This document shows, one piece after another, positions 10,583-23,875 of a stretch of DNA of 64,000 bases (the first letter of the stretch is position 1; every line of letters starts with the position of its first letter). Origin of the DNA: Sipunculus nudus (taxonomy: Eukaryota > Annelida > Sipuncula > Golfingiida > Sipunculidae); assembly GCA_026874595.1 (NCBI GenBank), contig CM049318.1, forward strand, positions 19,266,241 to 19,330,240, read 5' to 3'. Both the position numbers and the translations under genes were made by a program. The notes under the pieces are model-generated. The model saw only the letters and a list, made by a program, of their open reading frames with translations. It was not told the DNA's origin and ran no database searches.

Positions 10583-13500
10583 AAATCGTAAAAAATAAAA
10601 AAAATATAGGTGGCGCCACCAATCTCCAGAAATTGATGGAACACTCCATGATCAATATCCATGCAAAAAAACATGGTGATAAATGCATTAGTTGTTCAGA
10701 TACTTGAGCTTTCGTATTAAATTTTGCATTATTCTGGGGGGTACTTCAGAACCCCATAGCTCGAAGAATATAGGTCACAGTGACCTAATTTCAGGTTTAC
10801 AAGGAGAATTTCCATAGACCTCCCAGGATTTCAAGTAAGAAGATTCCCGGTCTAGCGGTTACGATTTGTGCCCTGTTAACAGACAGACGCCTGGATGGCC
10901 GGACGGACGACCTACAAAAGGTGATCCCTACAGCTCAGATGACTTTCAGTCAGCTGAGCTAAAAATTGAAAAAATACAGGTGGTGCCACCAGAATGCAGA
11001 AACTGATGAAACATTTCATGATCAATATTCATGCAAAGAATCATGGTGATCAATATAATAATTGTTCAGATACTTGAGCTTTTGTATCAAATTTTCCATT
11101 ATTCTGGGGGGTACTTCGGAGCCCCATAGCTCAGAGGTTATGGTTAACAGAGACCTAATTTCAAGTTTTTAAGGAAACTTTTCATGAGCCTCTCAGCATG
11201 TCAAGAGAGAAGATTCTAGGTCCAGTTGTTACGTTTTGTGCCATGTTAACAGATGACCGCATCTTATGAGGTCTCAAAAATAGAGAAAAAAATTCGTAAA
11301 AATAAAAAAAATACAGGTGGCGCCACCATACAGCAGAAACTGATGACACATTCCATGATCAATATCCATACAAAGAATCATGGTGATCACTGCAATAGTT
11401 GTTTAGATACTTGAGCTTTTGTATCAAATTGTCCATTATTCTGAGGGATACTTCAGATGACTTACAGTCAGCTGAGCTAAAAACACTTAATGGTCAATAT
11501 CCATGCAAAGAATCATGATGATCTCCATATAAGTTGTTCAGATACTTCAGCTTTTGTATCAAATTGTCCATTATTCTGAGGGATACTTCAGAGTCCTATA
11601 GCTTGAAGGATATGGGTAACAGAGACCTAATTTCAAGTTTCCACAGGCACTCTTCATGGGCCTCCTTGCATGACAAGAATGAAGTTTCTAGGTCCAGTTG
11701 TTGCAATTTGTACCCTCTTGATAGATAACCACATCTTCAAAGGTCTCGAAAAAAGAGAAAAAAAATTCATAAAAATTTGAAAAAAATAGAGGTGGCGCAC
11801 CCTCTCTGCAGAAACTGATGGAACAGCTCATGATCAATATGTATGCAAAAATCATGACCATCAGTGTTGTAGTTATTGAGATACTGCACTTTTTGTATCA
11901 AATTTTCCATTATTCTGGGGGGTATTTTGGAGCCATACAGCCTAAAGAATATGGGTAACAGAGACCTAATTTCAGGTTTCCATGGAGAATTTTCATGGGT
12001 CTCCCTGTGTGTCAAGAATGAAGATTCTAGGTCCAGTTTTTATGATTTGTGCCCTGTTAACAGATGTTCATATCTTTAAAGGTCTCAAAAATAGAGAAAA
12101 CATTCGTAAAAAAAAACCCGAACAAATACAGGTTGTGCCACCAGTCTGCAGGAACTGATGGAACACCTCTTGATCAATAGTTATGCCACAAATCATGACC
12201 ATCAGTGATGTAGTTATTGAGATATTGAAGTTTTTGTATGAAATTTTTGACTACTCTGAGGGGTACTTTGGGGCCCCATAGCTCAAGGGTATGGGTAACA
12301 GAGACCTTATTTCTGGTTTCCATGGAGACTTTTCATAGGTCTCCTAGTGTATTGAGAATGAAGATTCTAGGTCCAGTCGTTACGATTTGTGCCATGCTAA
12401 CAGATGACAGCATCCTTAAAGGTCTCAAAAATAGAGGAAGAAATCGTAAAAAAATCAAACAATATAGGTGGCGCCACAAGTCTGCAGGAACTGATGGAAC
12501 ATCTCATAATCAATATGTATGCCAAAAATCATGAACATCAGTGATGTAGTTATTGAGATATTGAAGTTTTTGTATGAAATTTTTGACTACTCTGGGGCGG
12601 TACTTTGGGGCCCCATAGCTCAAAGGATATGGGTAACAGAGACCTAATTTCTGGTTTCCATGGAGACTTTTCATAGGTCTTCTAGTGTGTTGAGAATGAA
12701 GATTCTAGGTCCAGTCGTTACGATTTGTGCCATGCTAACAGATGACAGCATCCTTAAAGGTCTCAAAAATAGAGGAAAAAATCGTAAAAAATCGAAGGAT
12801 ACAGGTGGTGCCACCAGTCTGCAGGAACAGATGACACATCTCATGATCAATAGTTATGCCACAAATCATGACCATCATTCAAGTAGTTAATGAGATATTG
12901 AAGTTTTTGTATGAAATTTTTTACTTTTCTTGGGGGTACTTTAGGGCTCCATAGCTCGAAGAAAATGGGTAACAGAGACCTAATTTTGGTTTCCACGGAG
13001 ACTTTTCATAGGTCTCTCAGTGTGTCGTGAATGAAGATTCTAGGTCCAGTCGTTATGATTTGTGCCACATTAACAGATGACAGCATCCTTAAAGGTCTCA
13101 AAAACAGAGGAAAAAATCGTAAAAAATCAAACAATACAGGTGGCGCCACAAGTCTGCAGGAACTGATGGAACATTTCATAATCAATATGTGTGCCAAAAA
13201 TCATGACCATCAGTGATGTAGTTATTGAGATATTGAAGTTTTTGTATGAAATTTTTGACTACTCTGGGGGGGGGGTACTTTGGGGCCCCATAGCTCGAAG
13301 GATATGGTTAACAGAGACCTAATTTCTGGTTTCCAAGGATATTTTTCATGGACCTCTCAGTGTGTTGAGAATGAAGATTCTAGGTCCAGTCGTTACGATT
13401 TGTGCCATGCTAACAGATGACAGCATCCTTAAAGGTCTCAAAAATAGAGGAAAAAATCGTAAAAAATCGAACAATAAAGGTGGCACCACCAGTCTGCAGG

Positions 13501-14420
13501 AAGTGATGACACATCTCATGATCAATAGTTATGCCACAAATCATGACTATCAGTCAAGTAGTTAATGAGATATTGAAGTTTTTGTATGAAATTTTTTACT
13601 TTTCTTGGGGGTACTTAGGGGCTCCATAGCTCGAAGAATATGGGTAACAGAGACCTAATTTCTGGTTTCCATGGAGACTTTTCACAGGTCTCTCAGTGTG
13701 TCAAGAATGAAGATTCTAGGTCCAGTCTTTACGATTTGTGCCTTGTTAACAGATGTTTACATTTTGAAAGGTCTCAAAAATAGAGAAAAAAATTCGTAAA
13801 AAATTGAACGATACAGGTGGCGCCACCAGTCTGCAGGACGTTATTGAACATCTCATGACCAATATGTATGACACAAATCATGACCATCAGTCAAGTATTT
13901 AATGAGATATTGAAGTTTTTGTTTGAAATTTTTTACTTTTCTGGGGGGGTAGTTTGGGGCCCCATAGCTGGAAGGATATGGGTAACAGAGACCTAATTTC
14001 TGGTTTCCATGGAGACTTTTCATAGGTCTCTCAGTGTGTCGAGAATGAAGATTCTAAGTCCAGTCATTACGATTTGTGCCTTGTTAACAGATGTTCACAT
14101 TTTTAAAGGTCTCAAAAATAGAGAAAAAAATTCGTAAAAAATCGAAAAATATAGGTGGCGCCACCAATCTTCAGGAACTGATGGAACCTCTCATGATCAA
14201 TAGTTATGCCAAAAATCATGACCATCAGTCAAGTAGTTAATGAGATATTGAAGTTTTTGTATGAAATTTTGGACTTTTCTGGGGGGTACTTTGGGGCCCC
14301 ATAGCTCAAAGGATATGGGTAACAGAGACCTAATTTCTGGTTTCCAAGGAGATTTTTCATGGACCTCTCAGAATGCCAAGTTACAAGGTTCTAGGTCCAG
14401 CGGTTACGATTTGTGCCTGG
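10583..14420. repeat. 337-bp tandem array, about 10 units, one palindrome each
   Basis: Palindrome positions are 10609, 10979, 11316, 11791, 12131, 12467, 12804, 13139, 13479, 13816 and 14154. Regular spacing is 335-340, with steps of 370 (10609-10979) and 475 (11316-11791). Unit order: A-rich linker, GGTGGCGCCACC, CAGTCTGCAGGAACTGATGG, GAGATATTGAAG, GGGGGGTACTTTGGGGCCCC, GGGTAACAGAGACC, CTAGGTCCAGTCGTTACG. The array is strongly homogenised between 12131 and 14154. Confidence 0.92.
10932..10960 (+). repeat. internal copy of the A 3' terminal hairpin
   Basis: The same 29-base hairpin as the A1 end (14497-14525), again preceded by a GGACGGACGACC stretch and followed by CTAAAAA, but here the 337-bp array continues afterwards. 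A truncated third version sits at 11454-11478, joined directly to the middle of a unit. Confidence 0.85.
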
Positions 14421-14496
14421 TTAACGGACGGACAGACGGACAGACGGACAGACAGACAGACGGACAGACGGACGACGGACAAAGAGTGATCGCTAT

Positions 14497-14525
14497 AGCT
14501 CAGATGACTTTCAGTCAGCTGAGCT
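14497..14525 (+). repeat. A1 3' terminal hairpin
   Basis: Stem AGCTCAG/CTGAGCT, one A-G mismatch, stem TGACT/AGTCA, loop TTC. It is preceded by a GACGGACAGACGG microsatellite (14427-14478). The same hairpin, with loop TAT, ends A2 at 45244-45272. Confidence 0.88.
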
Positions 14526-14724
14526 AAAAAATGTTATTATCATGCTTTACCCTTATCATATGACATTTTTATCGAAACATACAAAAAAAGGTAATAAAAA
14601 AACTGCCACCCTTACTGGTTTCTGAAAAAAGTGTCTGAGAACCATACTTTTTTTTGGCCTTACAATTTCTGAGTACAGGAAGATTTTCAGTTTCAAACAT
14701 CTACAGCACTGATCACACCAAAAT

Positions 14725-14808
14725 CTACCGGCTGATAACAGAGGCACAAAACCTACCGGCTGATAACAGAGGCACAAAACCTACCGGCTGATAACGGAGG
14801 TACAAACT
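14725..14808. repeat. 28-bp tandem repeat, 3 copies
   Basis: Units begin CTACCGGCTGATAAC at 14725, 14753 and 14781. The first two are nearly identical; the third has two substitutions in its visible core. Confidence 0.9.
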
Positions 14809-16222
14809 TACTCTGATGACCTGCGTCAGTGAATCATTTCATGACCAAGGCTTCCATTTGTTGATTTTCTCATTAACTAAGTGTTTCTCTGAATGAAAAA
14901 AATATAAGATCCACCAAACTATTCCAGGAAATGAATACGTCATGAAGTAGGAAAATACAGCATAAAGGTGTTCTGTGTAAAATATACACTAGTGACATTT
15001 CAAATTCCCATATATTAAGACATCAAACAGAATATGACATTTAATGATAAAAATTTTATTATTTTTTATACATTTTTATCCATACCATATAAATCTGTGA
15101 CTGACTGATGTGGAATAAATGTTAGGACTATCTGATTATGTGCAACTAACAGTTTTCATATCATCAAAATGAGTTTCATTAGAATGCATGAAAATGTACT
15201 GGGTGGGGCTACAAGATGTTTTAATTAAGACAATCAGCCTCTGATCCTAAAATGTTACATCAATGACTCAGAATAAACAAGTAAATAAGTAAGATCTACA
15301 GGTAAGATAACGACAATTCTAAACATAAAACCATGACTCATACCACCATTTACACCAGAACAAACCTTACAAATAAATCTGTACTTCACAGCAGGTAGAT
15401 ATTTCATGTTAAAAACTTGATCAAACTGGATGCCCATACAACAATGAATAATATCATTTTTTTTAATATTTCCTTCAAATCTATGTGGAAATGCAGCAAA
15501 GCTATCCTTAACACATCCATACCTTTTCACTGTCACATCAAAAGCATATAATATCATTATATCATTAACATTCTGTCACATCAAGAATGACATATATGTC
15601 ACGGCAGATTTGAAATGATTTGAGTAGGTTTTTTTACTAGGCTGGTAGGGCTCTGAATAGATCTGACTCTATAGATTTTTCACAAGGCATGTTTGGATGG
15701 TGCAAAGTATCAATCTATATAAACTAAGTGATGCAAATATATTCCTCACACTTGTCACACTGGTCACACTACATTCATTCTTGGACTCCTTCCATCAAAC
15801 CACTGCTTTCTTCAATATCACTTGATTTGTATATTATCACGACAAGAATATTTGGAATAAGACCAAAAGTGATCTGACCAATGACAGTAAAGTATAGAAG
15901 AATTTCAAATTCTGTCACACCCAAAAAAACAAATTCTAAACCAATTTTTGTTTAAATCATGTCTTCGGTCCTTGCACTATTTAGTTATATTATCAATGAG
16001 TCCTCTCTGCAAGTATTAAGCTGTGTATAAAATCATGATAAAGGGGTACAAATTAAAAATTATGCGATTCATGGGTCCCATATTATAAATGCATCTGTGA
16101 AGATGATTTATAGAAGAAGGGCTATATTTTTATACAGCATAGGCAGGACATCATGTGAATACTTAAGTCTGAAGACCCTTCTAAAAGATATTAATATAGC
16201 TGCATGTATAACAAGAGATCCT
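14809..16222. other. unassigned AT-rich DNA
   Basis: No gene, RNA or repeat recognised. Confidence 0.4.
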
Positions 16223-16303
16223 GTTACCAATAGGCCAGTGAATTGTGTGGTTACCAATAGGCCAGTGAATTGTGCTGTTACTAATAGGCCAGCAAATTGT
16301 GAG
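16223..16303. repeat. 27-bp tandem repeat, 3 copies
   Basis: Units start at 16223, 16250 and 16277 (GTTACCAATAGGCCAGTGAA...). The period is a multiple of three, so an open frame through it would repeat VTNRPVNC-like peptides, but no splice sites or homology support coding. Confidence 0.9.
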
Positions 16304-19300
16304 GGGCCTTTGAATCAAATCATTTAATTGATCCTTTACCTTTGATTCAATTCTAAATTCAATCACTACTTTAGTTTTAAGTTCAGACTGAGATAAACTA
16401 AATATGATACCACAGCATAAGTTAATTAATTTGGCCAACTGAAGGAACAATAATGATATAGCTTGCCCTCTGTCAACACTATAGTTGTTCAATGGGCAAG
16501 GAGTGGTTTACTGGTGAACCTTGAAACCAGATCTTAAGCACATACACAACAAATAGTCCCACAAAGTTGACAGCTCAGCGAGAGTTTCAGGATGGTATAC
16601 ACAAAATAATAATAATCAAAACGAATTGATTCTGAGGTAATGAATCAATTACAATTTAATCAAAGGGTCGCAATTTAATGCCTCGATTATTTAATGCACT
16701 GCTACACCTCTAGGTATCAATAGAACATGTTACAAACAGCCAGGCTCTCACAATGAACATCTAGCAAAGGAACCTGTTATAATAATCAAGAATCGTTGTT
16801 CTAACAATACAACATACTGTTCTATATATAAACCCCACGAGAACCCATTCTGCACAATATAACATCAGATTCCAGGTCTGGGGACAGTGCCCTTGTATAG
16901 TGACAGAAGTCTGTATGAATGACAGTTTTGACAAGGTGCCATGTACTAAATTTATTACCAAAAGCCTTGCTACGGTAAGGTACATACAACCTGCTGAGTG
17001 AACCGTCCCGGAGCTTGGACGGGAGAGTGGTTTGCCGACAAATATAATATTACTGCCAGCTTACAGGCTGTTTGATTTGGAAGGCAGCCAAAAGTCAATG
17101 AATACAGTCATTACAATAGCCAACTTGCAGCTTGATATGCTCCATGTACGCAATGTCAACAGCAGCACTCCAAACTGAACCATATCCATACTTCCAAATA
17201 TCTGTACAGGATATACCATACTGATTATTCATAGTGGCATCAAGGGTCTCACTTTCTCAAAATATTGAACATTTTATATATACTAATATCAATACACTGG
17301 CAATTTATTAGCTTGGGACATTATATTCCTTTTAATATTATTCCCAATTGTGCATATATTATAAGTAAAAATGATTTATAAGTTAACATGAAAATACAAG
17401 AGACTTGGTCCAAAGAATGGCATTTGACTTTAACAGCTGTAAAATGTATATATATGCAAACCAATATAATTTAAATCATAGATATCCAGATTTAACTTTG
17501 GAACACAGAATAAGCACATATCATTTATCAGATTTTTTACATAAATATAATACAGGATACAGCTGATGGAAGGCTTGATAGTAGAACAGTATATGAACAG
17601 CATAATATCAGAAGTTTTTTACTTACAGGAAAAACAACAGGCCAACTTCTTTGCTGTATTGCATTTATTGCAGCATAATTATTATATGAACATGAGCCAA
17701 ACTGAATTACAGCATAATATCTTTTTTATTAATTTAAAACACTTCTTGTAATGGTCTACAACAGATACAATGATTAACGCATACAATGTACTCCGGTATA
17801 AACAAAATGTGACTGAGCCTGGTTAGCCAGGTATGCATGCATGTTATCAACGTGAAATATGGTTGATAACTGTCAGTAATAGATGCAAGTAATATAACAA
17901 CAGTAGGTCATATGAAGTGGAAAGGTCTAACAAACTATACTTATCTCTGTGTATTGATATGGGTGTGTTTGTGAATACATAATTACATCAGTGGTGTTTA
18001 TTATCAGCTTTTTGTCTTTGGTGCATCAATTACAAGGCAGTACGTTCATTCTACAATAATACTAATCTGTGATATGACATTCTTTATTTGTTGATATGCA
18101 GTGATGACATACACATGCATAGATTTATAAGAAGTAAGATGTATATCTTGGACTGGCCTATAACACTTATAAGGATCTATTAATAACAATCTGGGAACAA
18201 GTTAAACCATCAAAACATTCTGGATCGCAGCCAATAATGGCACGAGACGGCACATACTAATAAATAACAACTGGTGAAATAATGCAAGTTCTCTTTTCCA
18301 TTAAAGCAGATAACAAAAAGAATGAATTGCTAAAGCTGCCAGTATGTTCACAAGTTCTGTACAGTTTCTGCTCTATCAGCATGTACCACTTGCATGCTCC
18401 TTCGATGCTCTTCATCCCCCCCCCCCCCCCCGGTGCAGTGTTTGTTGTAAAATCATTAAACTATGCTCAGTGTGTTGAAATCAGGACCCATGTAAAATTG
18501 CATGGAATAATCAATGCACTGAATTACTACCCCTTGGTTAAAATTGAAATCAATTCTTAACTTCTGAAGGTTTTTTTTTTTTTTTTTTTTTTTTCACATA
18601 CCACCCTGAAGCCCTCTGTATATCTCTGTAACATGTCAAATTTGATTGAGCAAGTCATGTTGTCAAGGCTTTTTATTGTGTACGGGCCTCCCATCTCGCC
18701 TCAACATTTACCTTTAAACCAGTCCAGTCACATTGGAAAAATGGTGATGATAAACTAGCGGAGATCTATATTGTTCCCTGACTTGCATAAATTAAATTAC
18801 ATCCATGGTGGTAAAAGGATTGCATTTAATTAAATGGAGATTTAAACTAATAACAAATGCAATAAATGAATCAAGAATGGATTCAAAAGTATAAGAATCA
18901 ATTATTAAATAGATTCTAGGCTCTTCCCAGTGCACAGGCCTGGTTGATGTCTTAAAACAGGCTGTCACAGCCAGAAAATCTGTTTATTGAGCTGTGCCAA
19001 AAATAAATTATTCTGTATTCAGTAAAAGGCACTATTCTATAGATAATCAAAACATTTGAACAAGCATTGCATAAACATACACTCAACTGCCTAACAGTTC
19101 ATTTGCAACCTATTAAAATATCCAATACTATTTTTTGTAATTTTTTCCAGAGTCTCAAATGATGTTTAATTTCCAGGCCATTTCAGGGATAAATTAATTT
19201 TGAATTTACTGAATCTGAATTAACTGAATTCCCAGCAGGAAGAATTTTACCATTTTTACTGGCGGATCTACAAATGCATCAATGCATAAGAATGCTGATC

Positions 19301-21271
19301 CAGACAAGACAATTAATTTTAATGGTTTCTTTTTTTGCAGAATTTGTGAGGTCTCACTACGAATCCTCTGGAATTTAAATTTTAATGAGCATATTGAGCA
19401 TCTTTACTCAGTGAAGTTGTCTGACCAATTAACTTTGTTAATTACATCCAAACTGAAGGTGTTTCTGCCATCGCGACAAAAATTTAATTAATTAGTGGCG
19501 GGAAGTGAAATGGAGAAAATATTTATTTCCAATTAAAATTCATGATAAGCTTTATCAATGTTGTTAAACACATCTTGTGGCTCTGCTGCTACTCATGACT
19601 GGTTCATATTACCTTGAAAGTATTAAAAGCCAGCTATTGGTAATTGGTCCAGATCCTGACCTGGATTTGGTCTGGATCAATAACCAATTAAAGATCGGGA
19701 TCTTGGCCTTAAAAAGTGCATGTATGGTGTTTACTTATAGCTTGTTGATAAGCAAGCCGATGCATCTGTAACAGAGGCATTATAAAACCTTACTTAGCTG
19801 AGATTACCCACAGTTCATTAATATGCACGTAGAGTAAGAAAGAAATCTCATATTTTCTACAGATAAAGCAGGTGAATAGCTGGCTTTAAGAAAGTTTAAC
19901 ATCATCTACTCATTAAAGATTTACACTGAGGACTACAAGTGTGCAATGCTGGAGCCAGCATGATGACAATTGCTCTCAGGACTAAGCTGCCAATGCTTCT
20001 GGCCACAAAATGTGCCCTGTTAGGGACATCCTCTGAACATCTGCTACAGTGAAGAGAATATAAACTGAGATAAAAATGACTTATGAATGGGCAAGGTACA
20101 AAAAGCAAGTCAAATTTGTCTTCATGAGTAGAGAGCCGTGTATGGCATTATATAATGACACATGGGAAATTTGAATCAACTATGAGACCACAGTTAAGCC
20201 AAAAACAAAAAGCCCCCGATCTGACACAATAGATCCACTGCCAGTTGTGACAATTCTACTCCTATCACTGATATATTATTCATCACACTATGGCTGCTGA
20301 GCACCTGAAAAATTGACAGGCTCTCTGATCATAAAAAATACCCGTTTTCAGCCACAGGTTGTATTTATGGGACACTTATCCAGTCAAGATACACATATCA
20401 ATGTAGGGTTGACCTGCACTGAAACAAGCCCATTAATGATGTCTCAGCCATGCCCTACCCATGTCAAAATCACAAAAATTAATTGAGTCATGTGACCTAA
20501 CTGGTGATTAGAAATATGACAGCAGTCCTGTAGAGAGGGATAACTGAATGTGTGTATTCGTGTGCGTGCATGAATTTGTAGCCCTGTGAATTGCTAAGCC
20601 TTAGACGGGTCTTCGATATAATTTGATTATATCAATTATTGCCTTTCGATTCAATTCTCCATTAAATTATTGTATTCAGTCACAATATTCCGTCAGAAGT
20701 TTTTATCTTATATGATGCTATAAGTTTATTATATACCTGAGAATTTATGCAGACCAAGTAATATCTAAATCTTCTCATATATTATTGTGCTAACATCCAA
20801 TGAAGGATATAAGGTGACTTTCTTTGTTAAATAACAGTGCTACGTCATCATGTATGCTGTTTATCTGTTCCAAGGTAAGAGCAAGAGACCGAAAAGGTAT
20901 GAAAATAAATGAAAATGCAATAACTGAAATTTATCTGTAATTTCATGCCCCATTCGATTATCAATTAATGACTGGTTTAGATTCAATGCATCGATTACTT
21001 GATGCACTGTGTTGTAGCCCTAGGAATTTGAATGAACTATTAGTCCTTATGTGGCTATCTCTTAATTCTCTTTGTTGTATGTGACATATTTCATTAGGAG
21101 TAACGCTTCATTTATATTTATAAGCAAACTATGCCTAAACAAGAGGTGGTTAAAATTCATCTCTGTAATGCCGTGCGCATATGGATCCCTCGTGAAACAC
21201 TTCAAATGGCAGATATTTTGAAAAGAAAACTTGGGACTGATAATGGAGACAACCACAGTACATTGTACTTA
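16304..21271. other. unassigned AT-rich DNA with homopolymers
   Basis: Contains a C16 run (18416-18431) and a T24 run (18571-18594). No exon, tRNA or repeat family was recognised elsewhere. Confidence 0.4.
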
Positions 21272-21296
21272 CCTACCACCAGAAATTGGTGGTAGG
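21272..21296. repeat. 9-bp perfect hairpin
   Basis: CCTACCACC, a 7-base loop, then GGTGGTAGG. Isolated; function unknown. Confidence 0.7.
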
Positions 21297-21457
21297 CCAT
21301 AACAGAATAATCCACAAGAGAACATATTTGCTTCTGTATGTCTATGTGATAACTTGTGTGTGTTTGTGCAGGGAGCTCATCTTCACACAGCTGGTAGCCA
21401 AGTTTCCTGGCCTGCAATAATCCACTTCCATGCTGACACTGGCTTTATAATGTGTTT

Positions 21458-21732
21458 CGGGGTGACATAAAAGCGGACTGAACTGTCTCGCTAGTGAAGC
21501 TTGCTTTTCTAGCGAAGCGGTTGGTATGCCGGACTTGTGCACCACTAACATAGGTTCGAATCCGGGATCGGCCCAATGTTTTCCCCTCAACAATTTGCCT
21601 TCGTAATAAAATGGGGGCTCGTCCAACTTGATGGTAAACTTTGTGGCCCAAGGAATAAGCTCACCAAAAAGCGACTCCTGGGATAATTAGTCTTGTTCAG
21701 ATAGCAGAACACTCTTAAGAGGGGGTGTCTTA
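21458..21732 (+). mobile_element. tRNA-derived SINE, first of a tandem pair
   Basis: A perfect A box (TAGCGAAGCGG, 21510-21520) and a perfect B box (GGTTCGAATCC, 21553-21563) are spaced as in tRNA genes. It begins CGGGGTGACATAAAAGCGG, and the next copy begins with the same words 275 bp later. The tRNA-like part is embedded rather than at the extreme 5' end. Confidence 0.75.
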
Positions 21733-21890
21733 CGGGGTGACATAAAAGCGGACTGAACGGTCTCGCTAGTGAAGCTTGCTTTTCTAGTGAAGCCGTTGGT
21801 ACGCCGGACTTGTGCGCCACCAACATGGGTTTTCGAATCCTGGATCAGCCCAGTATTTATCCCTGATTAATTTGTCTTTGCAACAAATGA
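21733..21890 (+). mobile_element. tRNA-derived SINE, second of a tandem pair (3' truncated)
   Basis: A box TAGTGAAGCCG at 21785-21795. The B box is broken by one extra T (21828-21840). Similarity to the first copy fades near 21890. Confidence 0.7.
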
Positions 21891-23747
21891 TAGGAGATCT
21901 ATCAATCATATTACACAACACTGAACTCTGGGATTACCTGTGGGACTCCCGTACAGAGATGAGGACTCCCATACCAGGTAATAGACTCCCATTCTTAACA
22001 TATTCATGACATAAACCTATCATACACAGACTCCTCAAAATGAAGCTTCCTTGACATTGTGGGATCAGACTTGAATGAACCCTGTATTGAAAGACTAGCA
22101 ACTGCTTTCGTCATTCTGTATGTGACAACCCCATATAAATTTAAGTAAATCTGCTTTACCAGTGGACATCTAATTTAACATTATGCCACACGTATTATTT
22201 TTACCGTGGGTTTGCTGGAATAAAGTTATATACTATAAGTCATATTTTGGACTTTACTCAAGAAGCTTCAGTGAGTCACTGAAGCAACCATTATCCCTTC
22301 ATAGCTGTAACAATGTTTTTAAAGCTTGCTTTCACACTTTTTTTCAAAATGAAAAATAAATAAATAAAACTTCATCCAACCTCTGACGAACACTCAAAAT
22401 TATTCAAAAATATTACCCCATTTCCTTATCATTATACATATATAAAAACACTGGACCATAAACAATCCACAAAAGGGTATTCTATTACTCCCCTCTCCCT
22501 AAATATAGACCACTACATGATGACTATCCATTTTTCCCACAGGACCAAGTGGACCCCCCTTGGTGTTTCTGGGTGTGTCAATAGGTCATCTACCATATGC
22601 TGCTATTACTAGGAAACCAAGGTTACTCTGACCATGTGTCCTCCGTGGTAGCTGTGCTGTGTGGTTATAAAGTGCACGTGACCATGCTTCCTATGGTCGT
22701 CACAAACACACCTATAAAAATCCTTGGAGTAGCAGTAACTCTCTTGAACTTACCCCAGCCTTGAACGGAAGAATGAATCAGAATTCTTACATGAAACCTA
22801 CATGGCTCGTCATTTTTCCCTTTCAACTGATGATTAAATTTGATAAATAATTAAAATTTGTAAACGGCAAAAATGAACCCATACAAAATAATCTAATTTT
22901 CTTCAAGCCAGAACTGAAGGAAAATTGTTGTGCCATTGCCACATTCTCTAACACAATATAAAACACTAGTTGCACCTTTGCCTCCTTTGATATTAGAGTG
23001 GTCTGAGAGGTCAGAGTGGAACACCATGCCATGTCAAAACATCAATGAAAATCTCCAATATTTTGTAACTGTTGACTTCTCACTGCTTTCTGATATCATA
23101 TGAGTTAACTTAAAATAAACCAGGCCAACTGTTAAATATGAAGATTAACCTTACGACACTGATGTGTTAAAAAGATTTATTATAATTCTTATGAAATGTT
23201 TGTGCATGTCACATTTTTGGCACATACAAACAAGTCGTCCTTGTGTCATGTGACTGAACATTGTAAGGGACATGAAACGAAAGGATTTATGTTTTGGTTT
23301 GTGCATTTACAAGTTATCTTTTGTGTCAATTCCTCACTTACAGACTCACCTTATGTTAATGAAGATCAATCTAGATGGGTATAGATTTACTAACATATGA
23401 AGCTGTCACAAAAAGCTTGAGATCTTAGAAATAATCCCTTCTGTACAAACAAAATTGCCTGTTCAACATGTACATGTGACATGTACCCCATGACAAGACA
23501 AGTTGAGACACTACAAAACCAAATTATTGCTGTAAGGGTGATTGCATTGAAAATTTCTATTAATTTAACTTTCACTTAGTTAACGGAGTAATCAGGTTTC
23601 TCTGGCCTGCCATGAACTCCGATAAACCTGTATCATGCCCATTAAGGGGACAAACCATATGATATCTGCAGCAGCCAATAAAATTTTATAAAGCCAGAGA
23701 CCCTATAAAACAGCTCCTGTTTACTGAGCTTATGGCATAAAGCAGGC
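21891..23747. other. unassigned AT-rich DNA
   Basis: No gene or repeat recognised. Confidence 0.4.
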
Positions 23748-23855
23748 AGGGTTCAACATTCACTTTTAAAAGTAGTTGGGCAAGTAACATCTAGCTGTTA
23801 CTTGCAAAATGAATTTTCACACTCAATATGTATCAGTGATTGTGGCCACAAACAA
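23748..23855 (+). mobile_element. family I repeat, left end only
   Basis: CAGGGTTCAACATTCACTTTT matches the left end of the element at 48429-48666, and GGGCAAGTAAC continues the likeness. The right half is absent. Confidence 0.55.
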
Positions 23856-23875
23856 TGTGTGCCCTACCTGATTAT

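Larger units (their letters stand above)
7859..14530 (+). mobile_element. A1 element, 6.7 kb, satellite-bearing, hairpin-ended
   Basis: Edges are defined by the empty MITE F copy at 40250-40575. The 5' edge has AGTGACCCAGGGGTCAT and GCTCAGCTGA. The 3' edge is a long hairpin (14497-14525: arms AGCTCAG and TGACT, then their complements) followed by CTAAAAA. The 5' GCTCAGCTGA is an inverted copy of the 3' subterminal TCAGCTGAGC, which fits the asymmetric inverted repeats known from Helentron-type elements. The interior is only tandem repeat (164-bp and 337-bp units) plus nested B and C. No Rep/helicase or transposase frame is seen. A2 (42657-45277) shares both ends. Confidence 0.7.
7712..14664 (-). 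mobile_element. MITE F, split copy (7712-7858 and 14531-14664)
   Basis: The two flanks of element A1 together match, in reverse orientation, the uninterrupted copy at 40250-40575. The left part shares ATGGTTCTCAGG-like ends, TTTTTATTTTGATTTTCA and CTTTTACCTGTTAAG. The right part shares TTTCGATAAAAATGTCATATGA and CTGAGAACCATAC. The ends are inverted repeats of each other (ATGGTTCTCAG at left, CTGAGAACCAT at right). This marks where A1 inserted. No transposase is seen. Confidence 0.75.

Noticed and set aside
12238-13565. Open frames repeating ILGPVVTICAMLTDDSILKGLKNRG
   Set aside because: Same frame in successive 337-bp satellite units; no start, splice or homology support.
21510-21575. Functional tRNA gene
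   Set aside because: A and B boxes are good, but the acceptor arms do not pair and the sequence continues into a SINE body.
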